NCBI RefSeq assembly: GCF_030506285.1
Contig: NZ_CP119422.1
Span: 2,108,001-2,172,000 of the forward strand
DNA: 64,000 nucleotides
Reading direction: 5' to 3'
Source of the DNA: Catalinimonas niigatensis
GTDB lineage: Bacteria > Bacteroidota > Bacteroidia > Cytophagales > Cyclobacteriaceae
A program made the translations under genes and the position numbers. Below are positions 52,909-63,134 of the stretch, piece after piece; the first letter of the stretch is position 1, and the number at the start of each line of letters is the position of its first letter. Below the pieces are notes generated by a model. That model did no database searches. It had not been told where the DNA came from and saw nothing but the letters and a program-made list of their open reading frames with translations.

Positions 52909-53166
52909 ATGAAAAGCTTAAGAGAAGACGTACTCCTGTCCAGACTCATCCAAATGAGCTTCATGGGCACACTAATCCTCATTGGTATGCTATTATTGCT
53001 ACAGGAGTACGGGATACCGATGTCTGATTTTGTGTTCCATAAAGAATTACAAGAGCTTCCTGTCCTAAATCAGGCAGATTCTCTGGCACAGACAGAAAAA
53101 TCACCCTGGCTTAAGCATTCCATGGATTGGATGGAAACCACCTTTTTGAGCCTGCCAGACCGTTGA
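52909..53166 (+). CDS. Small single-pass membrane protein of unknown function
   Basis: 85 aa from the ATG at 52909. One membrane helix (about residues 14-34, 'QMSFMGTLILIGMLLLLQEY') is flanked by a short basic N-terminus ('MKSLREDVLLSRL') and a soluble tail. No family recognised. It lies 190 bases upstream of hisB and divergent from the TonB receptor. Confidence 0.5.
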   Translation: MKSLREDVLLSRLIQMSFMGTLILIGMLLLLQEYGIPMSDFVFHKELQELPVLNQADSLAQTEKSPWLKHSMDWMETTFLSLPDR

Positions 53167-53355
53167 AATAAAAAGTATTTATTAATTTGTGTACAGACTT
53201 CGTTTTGATTTAGAGCAACGATGCTTTAACATTGGTCAGAATTTGATGTCCGTAAAAAGCGCTTAAGCGATACATATCAGCGCACTATTTCTTTCCCTGC
53301 TGCTCTATCCCAGAATGGCCGGGATATATTGGATATAAAGAGAAATGAAGAAGAG

Positions 53356-54453
53356 ATGAAAAAAATACTTTTTATAGATCGTGATGGCACCATCATCATT
53401 GAACCGGAAGACAAGCAGATAGATTCTCTGGAAAAACTTGAATTTTTACCCAAGGCCATTTCCAATCTGCGCAAACTGGCAGAAGAGACAGATTATGAAT
53501 TTGTGATGGTGACCAACCAGGATGGCCTGGGTACGGACTCTTTTCCTGAAGAGACTTTCTGGCCAGCGCACAATAAAATGCTGAAGATTCTGGAAGGAGA
53601 AGGCATCACCTTTAAAGCTATTCATATAGACCGCAGCTTTGGGCACGAGAACAAGCCTACGCGCAAGCCAGGAACCGCCATGCTTACTGAATATATGGAT
53701 AATGAGGCGTATGATCTGACTCATTCTTATGTGCTCGGCGACCGTCTGACAGACGTAGCGTTGGCCAAAAATCTGGGAGCCAAAGCTATTTATGTTTCCG
53801 AAGAGCAGGCAAATAAGGCTGCATTAAGCACTACCGACTGGGACAAAATTTATGAATTTCTTCGCCTGCCTGCCCGAACGGCTGAAGTACGGCGTACTAC
53901 CAAGGAAACGGATATTGAAATTTACCTGAACCTGGATGGTCAGGGGCAAACCAATATCCATACCGGATTAGGTTTCTTTGATCATATGCTGGACCAGTTG
54001 GGAAGGCACTCCGGTGCTGACCTCAAAGTAAAAGTTAAAGGTGACCTGCATATTGACGAACACCATACCATAGAAGACACCGCCCTGGCTTTGGGCGAAG
54101 CTTATCGCAAAGCCATTGGAGATAAAAAAGGCATCATGCGCTATGGTTTTTTGCTACCGATGGATGAGTCGCTGGCACAGGTGGCTATAGACTTTGGCGG
54201 ACGACCCTGGCTGATCTGGGAGGCTGAATACAAGCGGGAAAAAATTGGAGATATGCCTACCGAAATGTTTTATCATTTCTTCAAATCCTTTTCTGATACT
54301 TCACTGAGCAATATCAATATCAAGGTAGAAGGAGACAATGAGCACCATAAGATTGAGGCTACCTTCAAGGCACTGGCTAAAGCCATCAAAATGGCGGTGA
54401 GCCGGGATCTTAAAAACCTAGACAAATTGCCAAGTACCAAAGGAGTATTATAA
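53356..54453 (+). CDS. hisB: Bifunctional histidinol-phosphatase / imidazoleglycerol-phosphate dehydratase
   Basis: 365 aa from the ATG at 53356 (an upstream TTG adds nine residues). The N-terminal HAD phosphatase (about 1-165) has D8 and D10 in '[16 protein letters not shown]' and '[17 protein letters not shown]'. The C-terminal IGPD domain (about 175-365) has the Mn-binding His-rich motifs '[15 protein letters not shown]', '[15 protein letters not shown]' and '[17 protein letters not shown]'. It catalyses steps 6 and 8 of histidine synthesis. The other his genes are not beside it in this window. The fusion is the usual one in gamma-proteobacteria and Bacteroidota. Confidence 0.96.
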   Translation: MKKILFIDRDGTIIIEPEDKQIDSLEKLEFLPKAISNLRKLAEETDYEFVMVTNQDGLGTDSFPEETFWPAHNKMLKILEGEGITFKAIHIDRSFGHENKPTRKPGTAMLTEYMDNEAYDLTHSYVLGDRLTDVALAKNLGAKAIYVSEEQANKAALSTTDWDKIYEFLRLPARTAEVRRTTKETDIEIYLNLDGQGQTNIHTGLGFFDHMLDQLGRHSGADLKVKVKGDLHIDEHHTIEDTALALGEAYRKAIGDKKGIMRYGFLLPMDESLAQVAIDFGGRPWLIWEAEYKREKIGDMPTEMFYHFFKSFSDTSLSNINIKVEGDNEHHKIEATFKALAKAIKMAVSRDLKNLDKLPSTKGVL

Positions 54454-54456
54454 AAC

Positions 54457-54485
54457 AAAAAACGCTCAGAGATTAATCTGAGCGT
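54457..54485 (-). terminator. Rho-independent terminator of the outer-membrane protein gene
   Basis: Minus-strand stem ACGCTCAGA/TCTGAGCGT (9 bp, 54462-54470 with 54477-54485) with a six-base loop, followed by TTTTTTG TTTT on the minus strand. It lies between the convergent hisB and 54518-55549 genes; polarity fits the minus-strand gene. Confidence 0.85.
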
Positions 54486-54517
54486 ATCCTTCTCACTTTG
54501 TGGTTGAGCTTCCTCCG

Positions 54518-55549
54518 CTACTTTCCAAAAGCTTCTCTTCCATAATCCAGATTGGTACTATATACCGGAAGACTGATTCTGATCAAGGCAAAAAACCCTT
54601 TGGCACTTACGCTGGGCCTTGCACCAATTTCAGCTCCATAACCCCAGCTTAATTCACGATTATACTTTCCTTCCAGACCCAGGCGAAAGCCTATTTTCTT
54701 GGTTTCCACATTCTGAGTAGAGAATGTGCGCATCTGAGTAGTCATAGGATCTCTGTATTGTATGTCGTCAATCTCTATACTGGGTGCAAACATGATATCC
54801 AGAAAGGTGGTCAGCAAGAGGTCATCCGATAGGACCCCAAAACCTTTGTCAGGTTTGATGGCCATATTTTTGATCCATGTCATAGAACCGCCTATAAATG
54901 CCCCTTTTACACTTTGGTTGGAATGTGAATACAAATCTGACGGAAAAGCTCCGATCCCATCTTCAATAATAATTTCCTGATCCGTAGCAATACGCTTAAG
55001 GTCAATAGAAGTGGAATAAGCAAAACCTCCCAGTCGTGCTCCGATTACCTTTCTTACTTTGCAAGGGATGATGGTATGTTCCGGCACTTGTGAAGCCCAG
55101 CGATTACCTTTCTGATAACGCTTAGAATACAGTATCATCTTGGTTTCAGTGTCTGATTCCTCATCTTTGACATGATACGTACCTCCCAGTTCCATGAAGA
55201 TAAAACTATTGGGTTTATTGGCTACCGAAGAATTTTTATAGGCAATGTCTCTTACAAAATCTGTTGAACGGGCATACGCATGGCGAAAATTTGCAAAGAA
55301 GTCTGCTTTGTCTTTATGCAGATAGTTGGCACCTATGCCAAAGCCAGCGTTGACGTTGGTAGCAAACAATTCTGTGTATAAGGGCTGCAGATGAATAAAG
55401 AGCTTATTGATAGCGTAAGGGTCATCATAAAGCTCTTCGTAAGTGATTGCTTCCTTTACCAAATCACTCTGCGCAAAGGCAGTATTGACCGTAAAAAGTA
55501 AGGCCGCTATCAGATAAAGTATATTTTTCAAATTCACTATGATTCGCAT
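54518..55549 (-). CDS. Outer-membrane-type protein of unknown function
   Basis: 343 aa with a signal peptide (ends 'TVNTAFA', about residue 26). The mature part contains repeated amphipathic strands ('NVNAGFGIGANYLHKDKADF', 'GFRLGLEGKYNRELSWGYGA') and ends 'LPVYSTNLDYGREAFGK'; it looks like a barrel. I do not recognise a named family. It is convergent with hisB. Confidence 0.7.
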   Translation of the reverse strand: MRIIVNLKNILYLIAALLFTVNTAFAQSDLVKEAITYEELYDDPYAINKLFIHLQPLYTELFATNVNAGFGIGANYLHKDKADFFANFRHAYARSTDFVRDIAYKNSSVANKPNSFIFMELGGTYHVKDEESDTETKMILYSKRYQKGNRWASQVPEHTIIPCKVRKVIGARLGGFAYSTSIDLKRIATDQEIIIEDGIGAFPSDLYSHSNQSVKGAFIGGSMTWIKNMAIKPDKGFGVLSDDLLLTTFLDIMFAPSIEIDDIQYRDPMTTQMRTFSTQNVETKKIGFRLGLEGKYNRELSWGYGAEIGARPSVSAKGFFALIRISLPVYSTNLDYGREAFGK

Positions 55550-55632
55550 TATGTAGAGATATGATCACTATTGCGAAGCTATAGACATTTATGCAAAAAA
55601 AATCCTTAATAAGATAGAGACATTGCACAAGT

Positions 55633-55656
55633 AATAAAGCCACTGTAAAAGTGGCT
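55633..55656 (-). terminator. Weak terminator downstream of hemL
   Basis: Minus-strand stem AGCCACT/AGTGGCT (55638-55644 with 55650-55656) with loop TTTAC, followed by TTATTAC. It lies 15 bases after the hemL stop; the T-rich tail is short, so termination may be incomplete. Confidence 0.6.
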
Positions 55657-55670
55657 CTATTTGAATCTGA

Positions 55671-56963
55671 TCAGTGTATTTCTTTTAACGCCTGATAATT
55701 TGCGTCGATGATTCTGTCAGCGATTTCATCCGTGATGGCATGCGAAACAAACAGGGCTTCGTACTGTGAGGGAGCCAGGTAAATCCCCTGATTGAGCATG
55801 CTGCGGAAATACTTACCAAAAAGCTCAGTATCAGAAGTACTGGCTGAATTGTAATCAAATACCTCCTGGTCTGTGAAGAAAAGACAAAACATAGAACCCT
55901 GCTGGGTTAAAGTATAGTTAAGCCCTAGCTTTTCCAGATTCTGGCGGTAGCCATTTACAATTTTGGTGGTAACCCTATCCAGGTCCTCATAGATTTTTGA
56001 ATTTTCATTTAAGTGACTGAGTATCGCATAGCCTGCTGCCATAGCGATTGGGTTTCCCGAAAGGGTTCCCGCCTGGTAAACCGGCCCAACGGGGGAAACA
56101 AAATCCATGATTTCTTTTTTACCACCATAAGCGCCTACCGGCATGCCGCCGCCGATAATTTTACCCAGAGTAGTCATATCCGGGGTAACTCCGTATAGCT
56201 CCTGTGCCCCACCTTTGGCGAGCCTGAATCCTGTCATCACTTCATCAAAAATGAGTACGATTCTTTCTTCATCACAAAGTTTGCGCAAATCCTGCAAGAA
56301 GCCCTCTTTAGGCAGTATACAGCCCATATTACCTGCCACTGGCTCAAGGATGATAGCAGCTATTTGTCCTTTGTTCGTTTCTACCAGCTTTCTAACAGAA
56401 GTGATATCATTAAAATCAGCTAGCAAGGTATCCTGTGCAGTACCTTCGGTAACGCCCGGACTATTAGGTATGCCCATGGTCATAGCGCCGCTACCAGCAG
56501 CAATGAGAAAGGAATCTCCGTGACCATGATAACAACCGGCAAACTTGATCAGCTTATCTTTACCGGTATAACCTCTGGCCAGGCGCACTGCTGACATGGT
56601 AGCCTCTGTACCGGAGTTAACCATGCGCACTTTTTCAATAGACGGCACCATATCCACGATCAGTGCTGCTATTTCTACTTCTTTGGCTGTGGGTGCTCCA
56701 AAGGAAAGGGAACGGGGAATAGCTTCTGAAACTGCCTTTTCAATGATCTCATGGCTATGACCGAGGATCATAGGCCCCCAGGAATTGATGAGTTCTATGT
56801 ATTGGTTATTGTCCTCATCATAAACATAAGCTCCTTTGGCCGACTTGATGAAAAGCGGATCTCCACCTACTGCTTTGAAAGCTCTTACCGGTGAGTTTAC
56901 CCCACCAGGTATATATTGTTGTGCTTTTGAAAATAGTGAACGACTTCTATCAAAAATAGGCAT
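55671..56963 (-). CDS. hemL: Glutamate-1-semialdehyde 2,1-aminomutase
   Basis: 430 aa, standard length. Converts glutamate-1-semialdehyde to 5-aminolevulinate for tetrapyrrole synthesis. The PLP Lys is K268 in '[18 protein letters not shown]'; other marks are '[16 protein letters not shown]', '[20 protein letters not shown]', '[11 protein letters not shown]' and '[11 protein letters not shown]'. It is the last gene of a minus-strand run guaA - TPR/binding protein - hemL with gaps of about 22 and 44 bases. Confidence 0.97.
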   Translation of the reverse strand: MPIFDRSRSLFSKAQQYIPGGVNSPVRAFKAVGGDPLFIKSAKGAYVYDEDNNQYIELINSWGPMILGHSHEIIEKAVSEAIPRSLSFGAPTAKEVEIAALIVDMVPSIEKVRMVNSGTEATMSAVRLARGYTGKDKLIKFAGCYHGHGDSFLIAAGSGAMTMGIPNSPGVTEGTAQDTLLADFNDITSVRKLVETNKGQIAAIILEPVAGNMGCILPKEGFLQDLRKLCDEERIVLIFDEVMTGFRLAKGGAQELYGVTPDMTTLGKIIGGGMPVGAYGGKKEIMDFVSPVGPVYQAGTLSGNPIAMAAGYAILSHLNENSKIYEDLDRVTTKIVNGYRQNLEKLGLNYTLTQQGSMFCLFFTDQEVFDYNSASTSDTELFGKYFRSMLNQGIYLAPSQYEALFVSHAITDEIADRIIDANYQALKEIH

Positions 56964-57007
56964 GAAATTGTATAATGATTTTAGTGCAAAAAATATTCTT
57001 TCCTGGT

Positions 57008-58720
57008 TCAGGGACGTACATCTACCTGCTTGAGTTGAGCTTCTTCATACTTTACAATAGGTACTAGCTGATTATCATTCGCATTGAAGTAATCATATCC
57101 AGAATAAAACAGGCTATTAATTTTATCTTTTTGAGTATAAAATTCCTGAAAGTATACGCCATATCTGTCCAGCATATTTCCAATGTAAGCCATCAGGTCA
57201 TAACCTACGTAAGTGTATTTGTTGGGGATTTCGTAAAATCTTTTGCGATAACGTTCTTTAAAATCCTTAAATTTTTCGTTTGAAGGATCGATATAACTTG
57301 GCGAAATCAGGTATTCCTCAAAACCCTCCAGTTGGTCATACGAGATTGTACTGACTTCCAACCATTCTTCACTTCCTATCACTGGAACTTTGTGCTCAGC
57401 CATAACAACAGCGCTAACTGTATTGCTGATAATCAAATCTTTGCCTGAAGCAACATAGATCAGGTTATCTTCTCCCAGTTCGTTTAACATTTCAACCAAC
57501 TCTCCTATACGCTCTCTGTTAAAATTATCTTCTTCCAGTATAATAGCGTTCCTTTTCCCTCCTTCTTCAAAAGCTTTTACGAAACTAGAGACTCTCATAG
57601 AATCCTGACCAGATTTACTGGTAATCACTACTGCATTATTTTTTCCTAAAGAATCTATGGCAAACTGAGCGGCTCTGCGCCCCTCAGTAATCAGGCTGGG
57701 ACGCATCAGATACGAAAAAGGATTTTCTCCAATCACTGCAGGATTGATCGAGAGAGGATTGAACATATACTTCTGATGCTCACGGGTATATTGAGTAACT
57801 TCCTGAATAGGGTCGGCATATAATGGCCCAATAAATACATCCATCAATTCCATTTCCTTCCTGCTTAGCAACTCATGCGTTTTCTCTCCACTTCTCTCAG
57901 TATCATACGCATGGACATATACATTAATCCCCTCTTGCTTTAAATCTTCGGCAGCCATTTTGATACCCTTGTATAAATCCAGAATAAACTGATTTCCCTG
58001 CTGGCGCGCATCAGGTGACAGGTTTTTATGCAAAAAAGGTAAGAGTACTGCTACTTGGTATGCTTCCTTTTTTACGGAGGCTTCTTTACTTACGGCTCCC
58101 AAGCTTGCCATATCAATATCAAATGCTTGAACTAGTGAATCCATCAGCAGCCGCTCATCAGCGTCATAGAGCATAACAGACATGTTCTTTACCAGTTGCT
58201 CTGCTACCATCATATCCGTTGGATATTGCTTCAACATGCGTTTTAATTCTTCTGAAGTTGCCTGCTCCAGAAAATATTCTTTCATTACTGCTACATCTTC
58301 CTTGAGCTCAGTACTCAATTGGCTCTTTTTAATTTCCTCCACCAGGCCCATAGCCTGATTATAGTCACCCATTCTGAAGTAGGTGTTGGCCAGCCAATAA
58401 TTAATTTCTCCTAGTTTATCCCATTTAGAGTGTTTGCTGATAATTTGCAGAAACATATTTTTGGCCAGATCATACTGACCGCTTTTTAAAGCAGATAAGC
58501 CAAAATAATAAGAAGCATATTCTACATAAGGATTACTTTGTTCCTGTCTGCTTAGCGGTCTAAATATTTCTATGGCCTGTTCGTACTTTCTCTGTTCGTA
58601 CAAGCGCTTCCCCTGTTCATAGCGGTCTCTCAAAGAAGCACCTTCCTGAGTTGTCTGCGCCTGTACAGAAAATGATAACAAGCAAAAAATGCAAATACAC
58701 CTGATCATCATGCTTTTCAT
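57008..58720 (-). CDS. Exported protein: TPR region fused to a type 1 periplasmic-binding domain
   Basis: 570 aa from the ATG at 58720, which gives a signal peptide ending 'LLSFSVQAQ'. Residues about 30-150 are TPR-like ('[20 protein letters not shown]', '[20 protein letters not shown]', '[20 protein letters not shown]'). The rest (about 215-565) is a Peripla_BP_6-like domain: '[20 protein letters not shown]', '[15 protein letters not shown]', '[14 protein letters not shown]'-like strands and '[16 protein letters not shown]'. LppC/LpoA of proteobacteria share this TPR-plus-binding-domain layout and activate cell-wall synthases; here that is an analogy. No ABC permease is nearby. Confidence 0.85.
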   Translation of the reverse strand: MKSMMIRCICIFCLLSFSVQAQTTQEGASLRDRYEQGKRLYEQRKYEQAIEIFRPLSRQEQSNPYVEYASYYFGLSALKSGQYDLAKNMFLQIISKHSKWDKLGEINYWLANTYFRMGDYNQAMGLVEEIKKSQLSTELKEDVAVMKEYFLEQATSEELKRMLKQYPTDMMVAEQLVKNMSVMLYDADERLLMDSLVQAFDIDMASLGAVSKEASVKKEAYQVAVLLPFLHKNLSPDARQQGNQFILDLYKGIKMAAEDLKQEGINVYVHAYDTERSGEKTHELLSRKEMELMDVFIGPLYADPIQEVTQYTREHQKYMFNPLSINPAVIGENPFSYLMRPSLITEGRRAAQFAIDSLGKNNAVVITSKSGQDSMRVSSFVKAFEEGGKRNAIILEEDNFNRERIGELVEMLNELGEDNLIYVASGKDLIISNTVSAVVMAEHKVPVIGSEEWLEVSTISYDQLEGFEEYLISPSYIDPSNEKFKDFKERYRKRFYEIPNKYTYVGYDLMAYIGNMLDRYGVYFQEFYTQKDKINSLFYSGYDYFNANDNQLVPIVKYEEAQLKQVDVRP

Positions 58721-58742
58721 ATAAAAGAGTATAAATAAATAA

Positions 58743-60281
58743 CTATTCCCATTCGATTGTAGCAGGAGGTTTTGAACTGATATCATACACTACCCTGTTC
58801 ACTCCTTTCACGTTATTGATAATCTCATTGGATACATCACTTAAAAATTCATAAGGTAAGTGGCTCCAGTCAGCTGTCATACCATCAACGCTACTTACCG
58901 CTCTAAGACTTACAACGCCTTCGTAGGTTCTTTCGTCTCCCATTACTCCAACAGATTGTATAGGCAAAAGGATTGCACCTGCCTGCCAAACCTGATCATA
59001 GAGGTTTTCTTGTTTCAGCTTAGCAATAAAAATATGATCTACTTCCTGTAAAACTCTTACCTTTTCGGCAGTAATATCACCCAAAATCCGGATAGCTAAG
59101 CCTGGCCCCGGAAAAGGATGCCGTTGCAGGATATTATCGGGCACTTCCAATGTTTTGCCTACTACCCTTACTTCATCTTTGAAGAGCGCCTTAAGAGGCT
59201 CAATAACTTTAAGATGCATTTTTTCGGGCAAGCCTCCTACATTATGATGCGACTTAATGGTAGCTGAAGGACCTTTTACAGAAACAGACTCTATAACATC
59301 AGGATAGATGGTTCCCTGTCCCAGCCATTTGACCCCCTGAATTTTATGGGCTTCTACATCAAATATTTCAATAAATACCCTGCCAATCGCTTTTCTTTTC
59401 TCTTCAGGATCAGAAATACCCGCTAATGCCTCATAAAACTCATTGTGGGCATCTACTCCTTTCACGTTCAACCCCAGATCTTTATAAGAAGCCAGCACAT
59501 CCTGATACTCATTTTTGCGAAGCAGACCGTTGTCTACAAATATACAATGCAAGTTTTTGCCAATGGCTCTGTGTAGCAAAGTGGCAGCCACTGAAGAATC
59601 TACCCCTCCCGAAAGACCAAGTACCACTTTATCATCCTGTAAAGTTTCCTGCAACGAAGCTACTGTGGTTTCTACAAAAATGTCGGGAGTCCAATCTTGT
59701 GAACACTTACAGATATGAACCACAAAGTTTCGGAGCACTGTCTTTCCTTCCAGCGAGTGGGTGACTTCAGGATGAAACTGAATCCCATAGGTTTCCTGCC
59801 CTTTGATTTTGTAAGCAGCCACCGCCACAGTAGGTGTTCCGGCAATTACTTCAAAATCTTCCGGTACACTGGCAATGGTATCTCCATGAGACATCCACAC
59901 CTGCGAATACTGAGTAAGCTCTTTGAGCAAACCTTTGTGGGTATCAATCTTACTCAGCTTGGCCCTGCCATATTCACGGATACGGGAAGGCACTACCTCT
60001 CCACCATGTTTCTCAGCAATCAACTGCGCTCCATAGCATATGCCCAACACCGGAAGTTTTCCCAGATAAGCCTGTAAATCAATATGAGGAGCTCCTTCAT
60101 CTTTGACTGAACAGGGGCTACCTGAAAGTATCAACCCTTTTATCTGGCCTTCCAGGCTATCCAAGCTGGGAAGATGGTTAAACGGATGTATTTCACAATA
60201 CACATTCAGCTCTCTTACCCTACGCGCAATGAGCTGCGTATACTGAGAACCGAAATCGATGATAAGTATCATTTCTGACAT
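58743..60281 (-). CDS. guaA: GMP synthase (glutamine-hydrolysing)
   Basis: 512 aa. XMP + Gln + ATP to GMP. The class I amidotransferase triad is C82 ('[11 protein letters not shown]'), H170 and E172 ('QFHPEVTHS'). The ATP-pyrophosphatase P-loop is SGGVDS at 224-229, and the C-terminal dimerisation domain ends '[19 protein letters not shown]'. A minus-strand TAATTTTG box lies four bases upstream of the ATG at 60281, so transcription may begin at or near the start codon; a second Met three codons in is possible. Confidence 0.97.
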   Translation of the reverse strand: MSEMILIIDFGSQYTQLIARRVRELNVYCEIHPFNHLPSLDSLEGQIKGLILSGSPCSVKDEGAPHIDLQAYLGKLPVLGICYGAQLIAEKHGGEVVPSRIREYGRAKLSKIDTHKGLLKELTQYSQVWMSHGDTIASVPEDFEVIAGTPTVAVAAYKIKGQETYGIQFHPEVTHSLEGKTVLRNFVVHICKCSQDWTPDIFVETTVASLQETLQDDKVVLGLSGGVDSSVAATLLHRAIGKNLHCIFVDNGLLRKNEYQDVLASYKDLGLNVKGVDAHNEFYEALAGISDPEEKRKAIGRVFIEIFDVEAHKIQGVKWLGQGTIYPDVIESVSVKGPSATIKSHHNVGGLPEKMHLKVIEPLKALFKDEVRVVGKTLEVPDNILQRHPFPGPGLAIRILGDITAEKVRVLQEVDHIFIAKLKQENLYDQVWQAGAILLPIQSVGVMGDERTYEGVVSLRAVSSVDGMTADWSHLPYEFLSDVSNEIINNVKGVNRVVYDISSKPPATIEWE

Positions 60282-60341
60282 ATGGCAAAATTATAATAAA
60301 TTCCCTATAACCTAAATCACTCGCTCAGTATTCATTAAAGA

Positions 60342-60935
60342 TCAATGCAAGGATGGTGGATTACTTTCATCAGCCTGCTCATCCACTTCCTGCAAACCTG
60401 ATACGCCTCCCGATACGATGAATTTCATGATATCTGAACTGGTGGCTGTGTTTATGGGCACTACATATTTGGCTGGAACAATGTATAAATTTCCTGAAAA
60501 GTTATAGGAGTGAGGCAAATATACTGCTACCTGACCCACGAGTCCGAGTTGAGATAAATCTTTTTGGGTTATGAATCCTGGTTTTTGAATAACAAATTCC
60601 GGGTTCATAGTTACCAGTACTGGTTGGTTAAATTTTTTCTTATCACCAACAAAAGCTGAGATTAAGTCTTTTAGCGATGTATAAATGATATTGATGAGCG
60701 GCACTTTTACCAGTACTTCTTCTAACAGGTTAAAAATAGGACCTGCCAATAGTGTTGACGCGAGATAACCTATTAGTGTAATGAAAGCAAGAATAGTTAG
60801 CATGCCTAGGCCTGGTACCTGGAAAGGGATCAAGCTATCCAACCAAGAGATCGCCAGGATGATAATATACATCGTCAGGGCAATAGGGACGATAAAGAGA
60901 AGCCCACGAAAAAAATAGGAAATAAAGCGGTTCAT
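60342..60935 (-). CDS. DUF502 family membrane protein
   Basis: 197 aa. Two N-terminal membrane helices (about 8-30 and 45-70) are followed by the DUF502 core: 'VKVPLINIIYTSLKDLISAF', 'KFNQPVLVTMN', 'FITQKDLSQLGLVGQVAVYL' and 'VPAKYVVPINTATSSDIMKFI'. Family of unknown role, plant COV1-like. It stands between guaA and the nqr terminator as its own unit. Confidence 0.9.
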   Translation of the reverse strand: MNRFISYFFRGLLFIVPIALTMYIIILAISWLDSLIPFQVPGLGMLTILAFITLIGYLASTLLAGPIFNLLEEVLVKVPLINIIYTSLKDLISAFVGDKKKFNQPVLVTMNPEFVIQKPGFITQKDLSQLGLVGQVAVYLPHSYNFSGNLYIVPAKYVVPINTATSSDIMKFIVSGGVSGLQEVDEQADESNPPSLH

Positions 60936-60962
60936 AGCTTTGAGGTCACTTGTGGTTAAAAT

Positions 60963-60996
60963 AAAAAAAGGTCTTACACTAATTAATGTAAAACCC
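60963..60996 (-). terminator. Terminator after nqrE
   Basis: On the minus strand a 10-bp stem (60987-60996 with 60969-60978, two G-U pairs) with an eight-base loop runs into seven T residues. It lies 30 bases after the nqrE stop and marks the end of the nqr transcript here. Confidence 0.85.
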
Positions 60997-61025
60997 TTCT
61001 GAAAGATAATATCGGTTTGTGTTTC

Positions 61026-61637
61026 TTAAATAGCTATTCCTACGAAGGATAAGAAAGCAATACCCATTAATCCTGTAATTAACATCGTTATTCCTAATCC
61101 TTTCAATCCATCAGGTACATTAGAATACTTTAATCTCTCACGAATGGCCGCTAGTGCGACAATGGCGAGCAACCACCCAATACCTGAACTAAATCCATAT
61201 ACTGTAGCTTCTACAAACGTAAAATCTCTCTGCACCATGAAAAGAGCACCTCCTAAGATGGCACAGTTTACTGCGATTAGGGGAAGGAAAATTCCCAGAG
61301 TTCCATATAATGCAGGGGAGACTTTTTCTATCACCATTTCTACTAACTGTACCATAGCAGCGATTACGGCAATAAACATGATAAAGCGCAGAAAGCTAAG
61401 ATCTATGGTAGCAAATTGTTCTCCTGCCCAGCTTAACGCTCCTTCTTTCAACACGAATTCCTGTAAAACCCAATTGACAGGTACGATGATCGTCAGTACA
61501 AATACCACTGCTGCACCCAGACCTACGGCAGTAGATACTTTTTTAGAGACAGCCAAATAAGAACACATACCCAAAAAATAGGCAAGCACCATGTTTTCTA
61601 TAAAAATTGCCTTGATGCCAATGTTTATTAAATCCAT
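61026..61637 (-). CDS. nqrE: Na+-translocating NADH:quinone reductase subunit E
   Basis: 203 aa, six membrane helices. '[20 protein letters not shown]' carries the conserved Cys of the intramembrane Fe-S/Na+ pathway near residue 25, and '[20 protein letters not shown]' the second Cys near residue 119. NqrE and NqrD form an inverted-topology pair in the sodium channel. Position after nqrD is the normal order. It is the last nqr gene seen on this strand; no nqrF follows. Confidence 0.96.
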   Translation of the reverse strand: MDLINIGIKAIFIENMVLAYFLGMCSYLAVSKKVSTAVGLGAAVVFVLTIIVPVNWVLQEFVLKEGALSWAGEQFATIDLSFLRFIMFIAVIAAMVQLVEMVIEKVSPALYGTLGIFLPLIAVNCAILGGALFMVQRDFTFVEATVYGFSSGIGWLLAIVALAAIRERLKYSNVPDGLKGLGITMLITGLMGIAFLSFVGIAI

Positions 61638-61667
61638 AATAATTAAGATTTCTCTGTTTATCTCTGT

Positions 61668-62339
61668 TTATCTTTCTACGTAGCCAGTCATACTACGCTG
61701 TATCCAAATGATCATTCCCAAGATCATGAAAGCTCCTACCGGAGAAACCATCAATCCATTGTTTGGAAAGTTTTCAAGACCTATGGCTTCAAAGACTTTA
61801 AACCCAAAGATTGCTCCTGAACCTAATAGTTCGCGGAAGAAAGCTACTGCCAAAATTACCCAGGCATAGCCAAATCCACTACCAAGTCCGTCAAGTACCG
61901 AATCATAAGGCTTGTTACCCATTGCAAAGGCTTCTAGTCTACCCATCACGATGCAGTTGGTAATAATCAAACCTACAAATACAGAAAGTACTTTCCAGGC
62001 ATCATAAAAATAAGCCTTCAGTACCTGGTCAACCAATGTTACTAAGGTAGCAATGACTGCCAATTGTACAATAATCCTTACCCGGCCAGGCACCATGTTT
62101 CTAATCAGTGAGATAATAAGATTAGAAAACACAATCACAAATACCACTGAAATCGCCATAATCAATGTAGGGCTTAACTGTGTGGTAACGGCAAGGGCTG
62201 AACATATTCCCAAAACCTGTACTGTAATCGGATTATCATCATTAAGGGGATCTGAAATAAACTTACGTCTTCTTTTAGAAAATAAGTCTTCCGATTTCTC
62301 TTTTTGTTTTACTGGTTTATCAGCTACTTCTGTGCTCAT
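61668..62339 (-). CDS. nqrD: Na+-translocating NADH:quinone reductase subunit D
   Basis: 223 aa from the ATG at 62339 (62360 would add seven). Six membrane helices; the conserved Cys motifs appear in 'QVLGICSALAVTTQLSPTLI' and 'FVGLIITNCIVMGRLEAFA', matching the NqrE pattern as expected for paralogous halves. The hydrophilic N-terminus ('PVKQKEKSEDLFSKRRRKFI') is longer than in Vibrio NqrD. Thirty bases separate it from nqrE. Confidence 0.96.
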   Translation of the reverse strand: MSTEVADKPVKQKEKSEDLFSKRRRKFISDPLNDDNPITVQVLGICSALAVTTQLSPTLIMAISVVFVIVFSNLIISLIRNMVPGRVRIIVQLAVIATLVTLVDQVLKAYFYDAWKVLSVFVGLIITNCIVMGRLEAFAMGNKPYDSVLDGLGSGFGYAWVILAVAFFRELLGSGAIFGFKVFEAIGLENFPNNGLMVSPVGAFMILGMIIWIQRSMTGYVER

Positions 62340-62369
62340 AAGATATGCTTTTAAATACAAAGAGTTTTT

Positions 62370-63134
62370 TTAAATGCCTGCTTCTTGCCTATGGCTGGCT
62401 TGCGCGCCACCTTCCGATAATTTCTTTAAATAAGGCTGGTAGTAGTTAAGATAGTCTGAAATCATATTATTTACCCCTTTGGCAGTAATAGTAGCTCCAG
62501 AAAGTCCATCTACTTCATTGTCGCCATAAGCGCTTGGCTCTCCGGTTTCTCCTTTTACCATCCTGATTCCTACCAGTTCACCTACATCATCGTAGATTTT
62601 CTTTCCTTTAAAGCGTTCCTGCACTTCTATGCTGGTGATTCTTGCTCCCAGACCAGGAGTTTCACCTGCATGGTCAAGTACTATACCTGCTAAGGTTTCA
62701 AAATCATTGTTTAAAGCAATATAGCCCCAGATATCGTCCCAGAGGCCTACACCAAATATTGGTAATATATAGGCAGTTACCTGATCACCTCCTTCGCTAT
62801 ATTTATACACTGGATAAAGCCTGTCCTGCGGATCTTTATCAAACTCTGATTCTATACTTACTTTTTCAGCCACTATAGGCTCTCCATCCACTTCTTTCAC
62901 TTCCTCTCCATTGGCATCTACCACCAGTGATTCTATTTTTTCTTCATAGATCGCAGGAACATCATCGGTAGGTTGCAACTGCATGACCGCACCCAGAATT
63001 TTTTTCTGTGTATCCAGTGCTACCTGCATGTCCTGCATAGGCTTCAGGCCCACTGCAGCAAGTGATAACAATCCGCCCAGTATGATCGTCAATACAGCGG
63101 AGAAAACGATAATATAAGTATTAGACTGTCGCAC
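62370..63134 (-). CDS. nqrC: Na+-translocating NADH:quinone reductase subunit C
   Basis: 254 aa. One N-terminal membrane helix (about 8-30) then a periplasmic FMN-binding domain. The flavinylation site is Thr215 in '[16 protein letters not shown]', to which FMN is covalently linked by ApbE; '[18 protein letters not shown]' is the typical fold signature. Its start overlaps the end of nqrB by 14 bases. Confidence 0.96.
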   Translation of the reverse strand: MRQSNTYIIVFSAVLTIILGGLLSLAAVGLKPMQDMQVALDTQKKILGAVMQLQPTDDVPAIYEEKIESLVVDANGEEVKEVDGEPIVAEKVSIESEFDKDPQDRLYPVYKYSEGGDQVTAYILPIFGVGLWDDIWGYIALNNDFETLAGIVLDHAGETPGLGARITSIEVQERFKGKKIYDDVGELVGIRMVKGETGEPSAYGDNEVDGLSGATITAKGVNNMISDYLNYYQPYLKKLSEGGAQASHRQEAGI

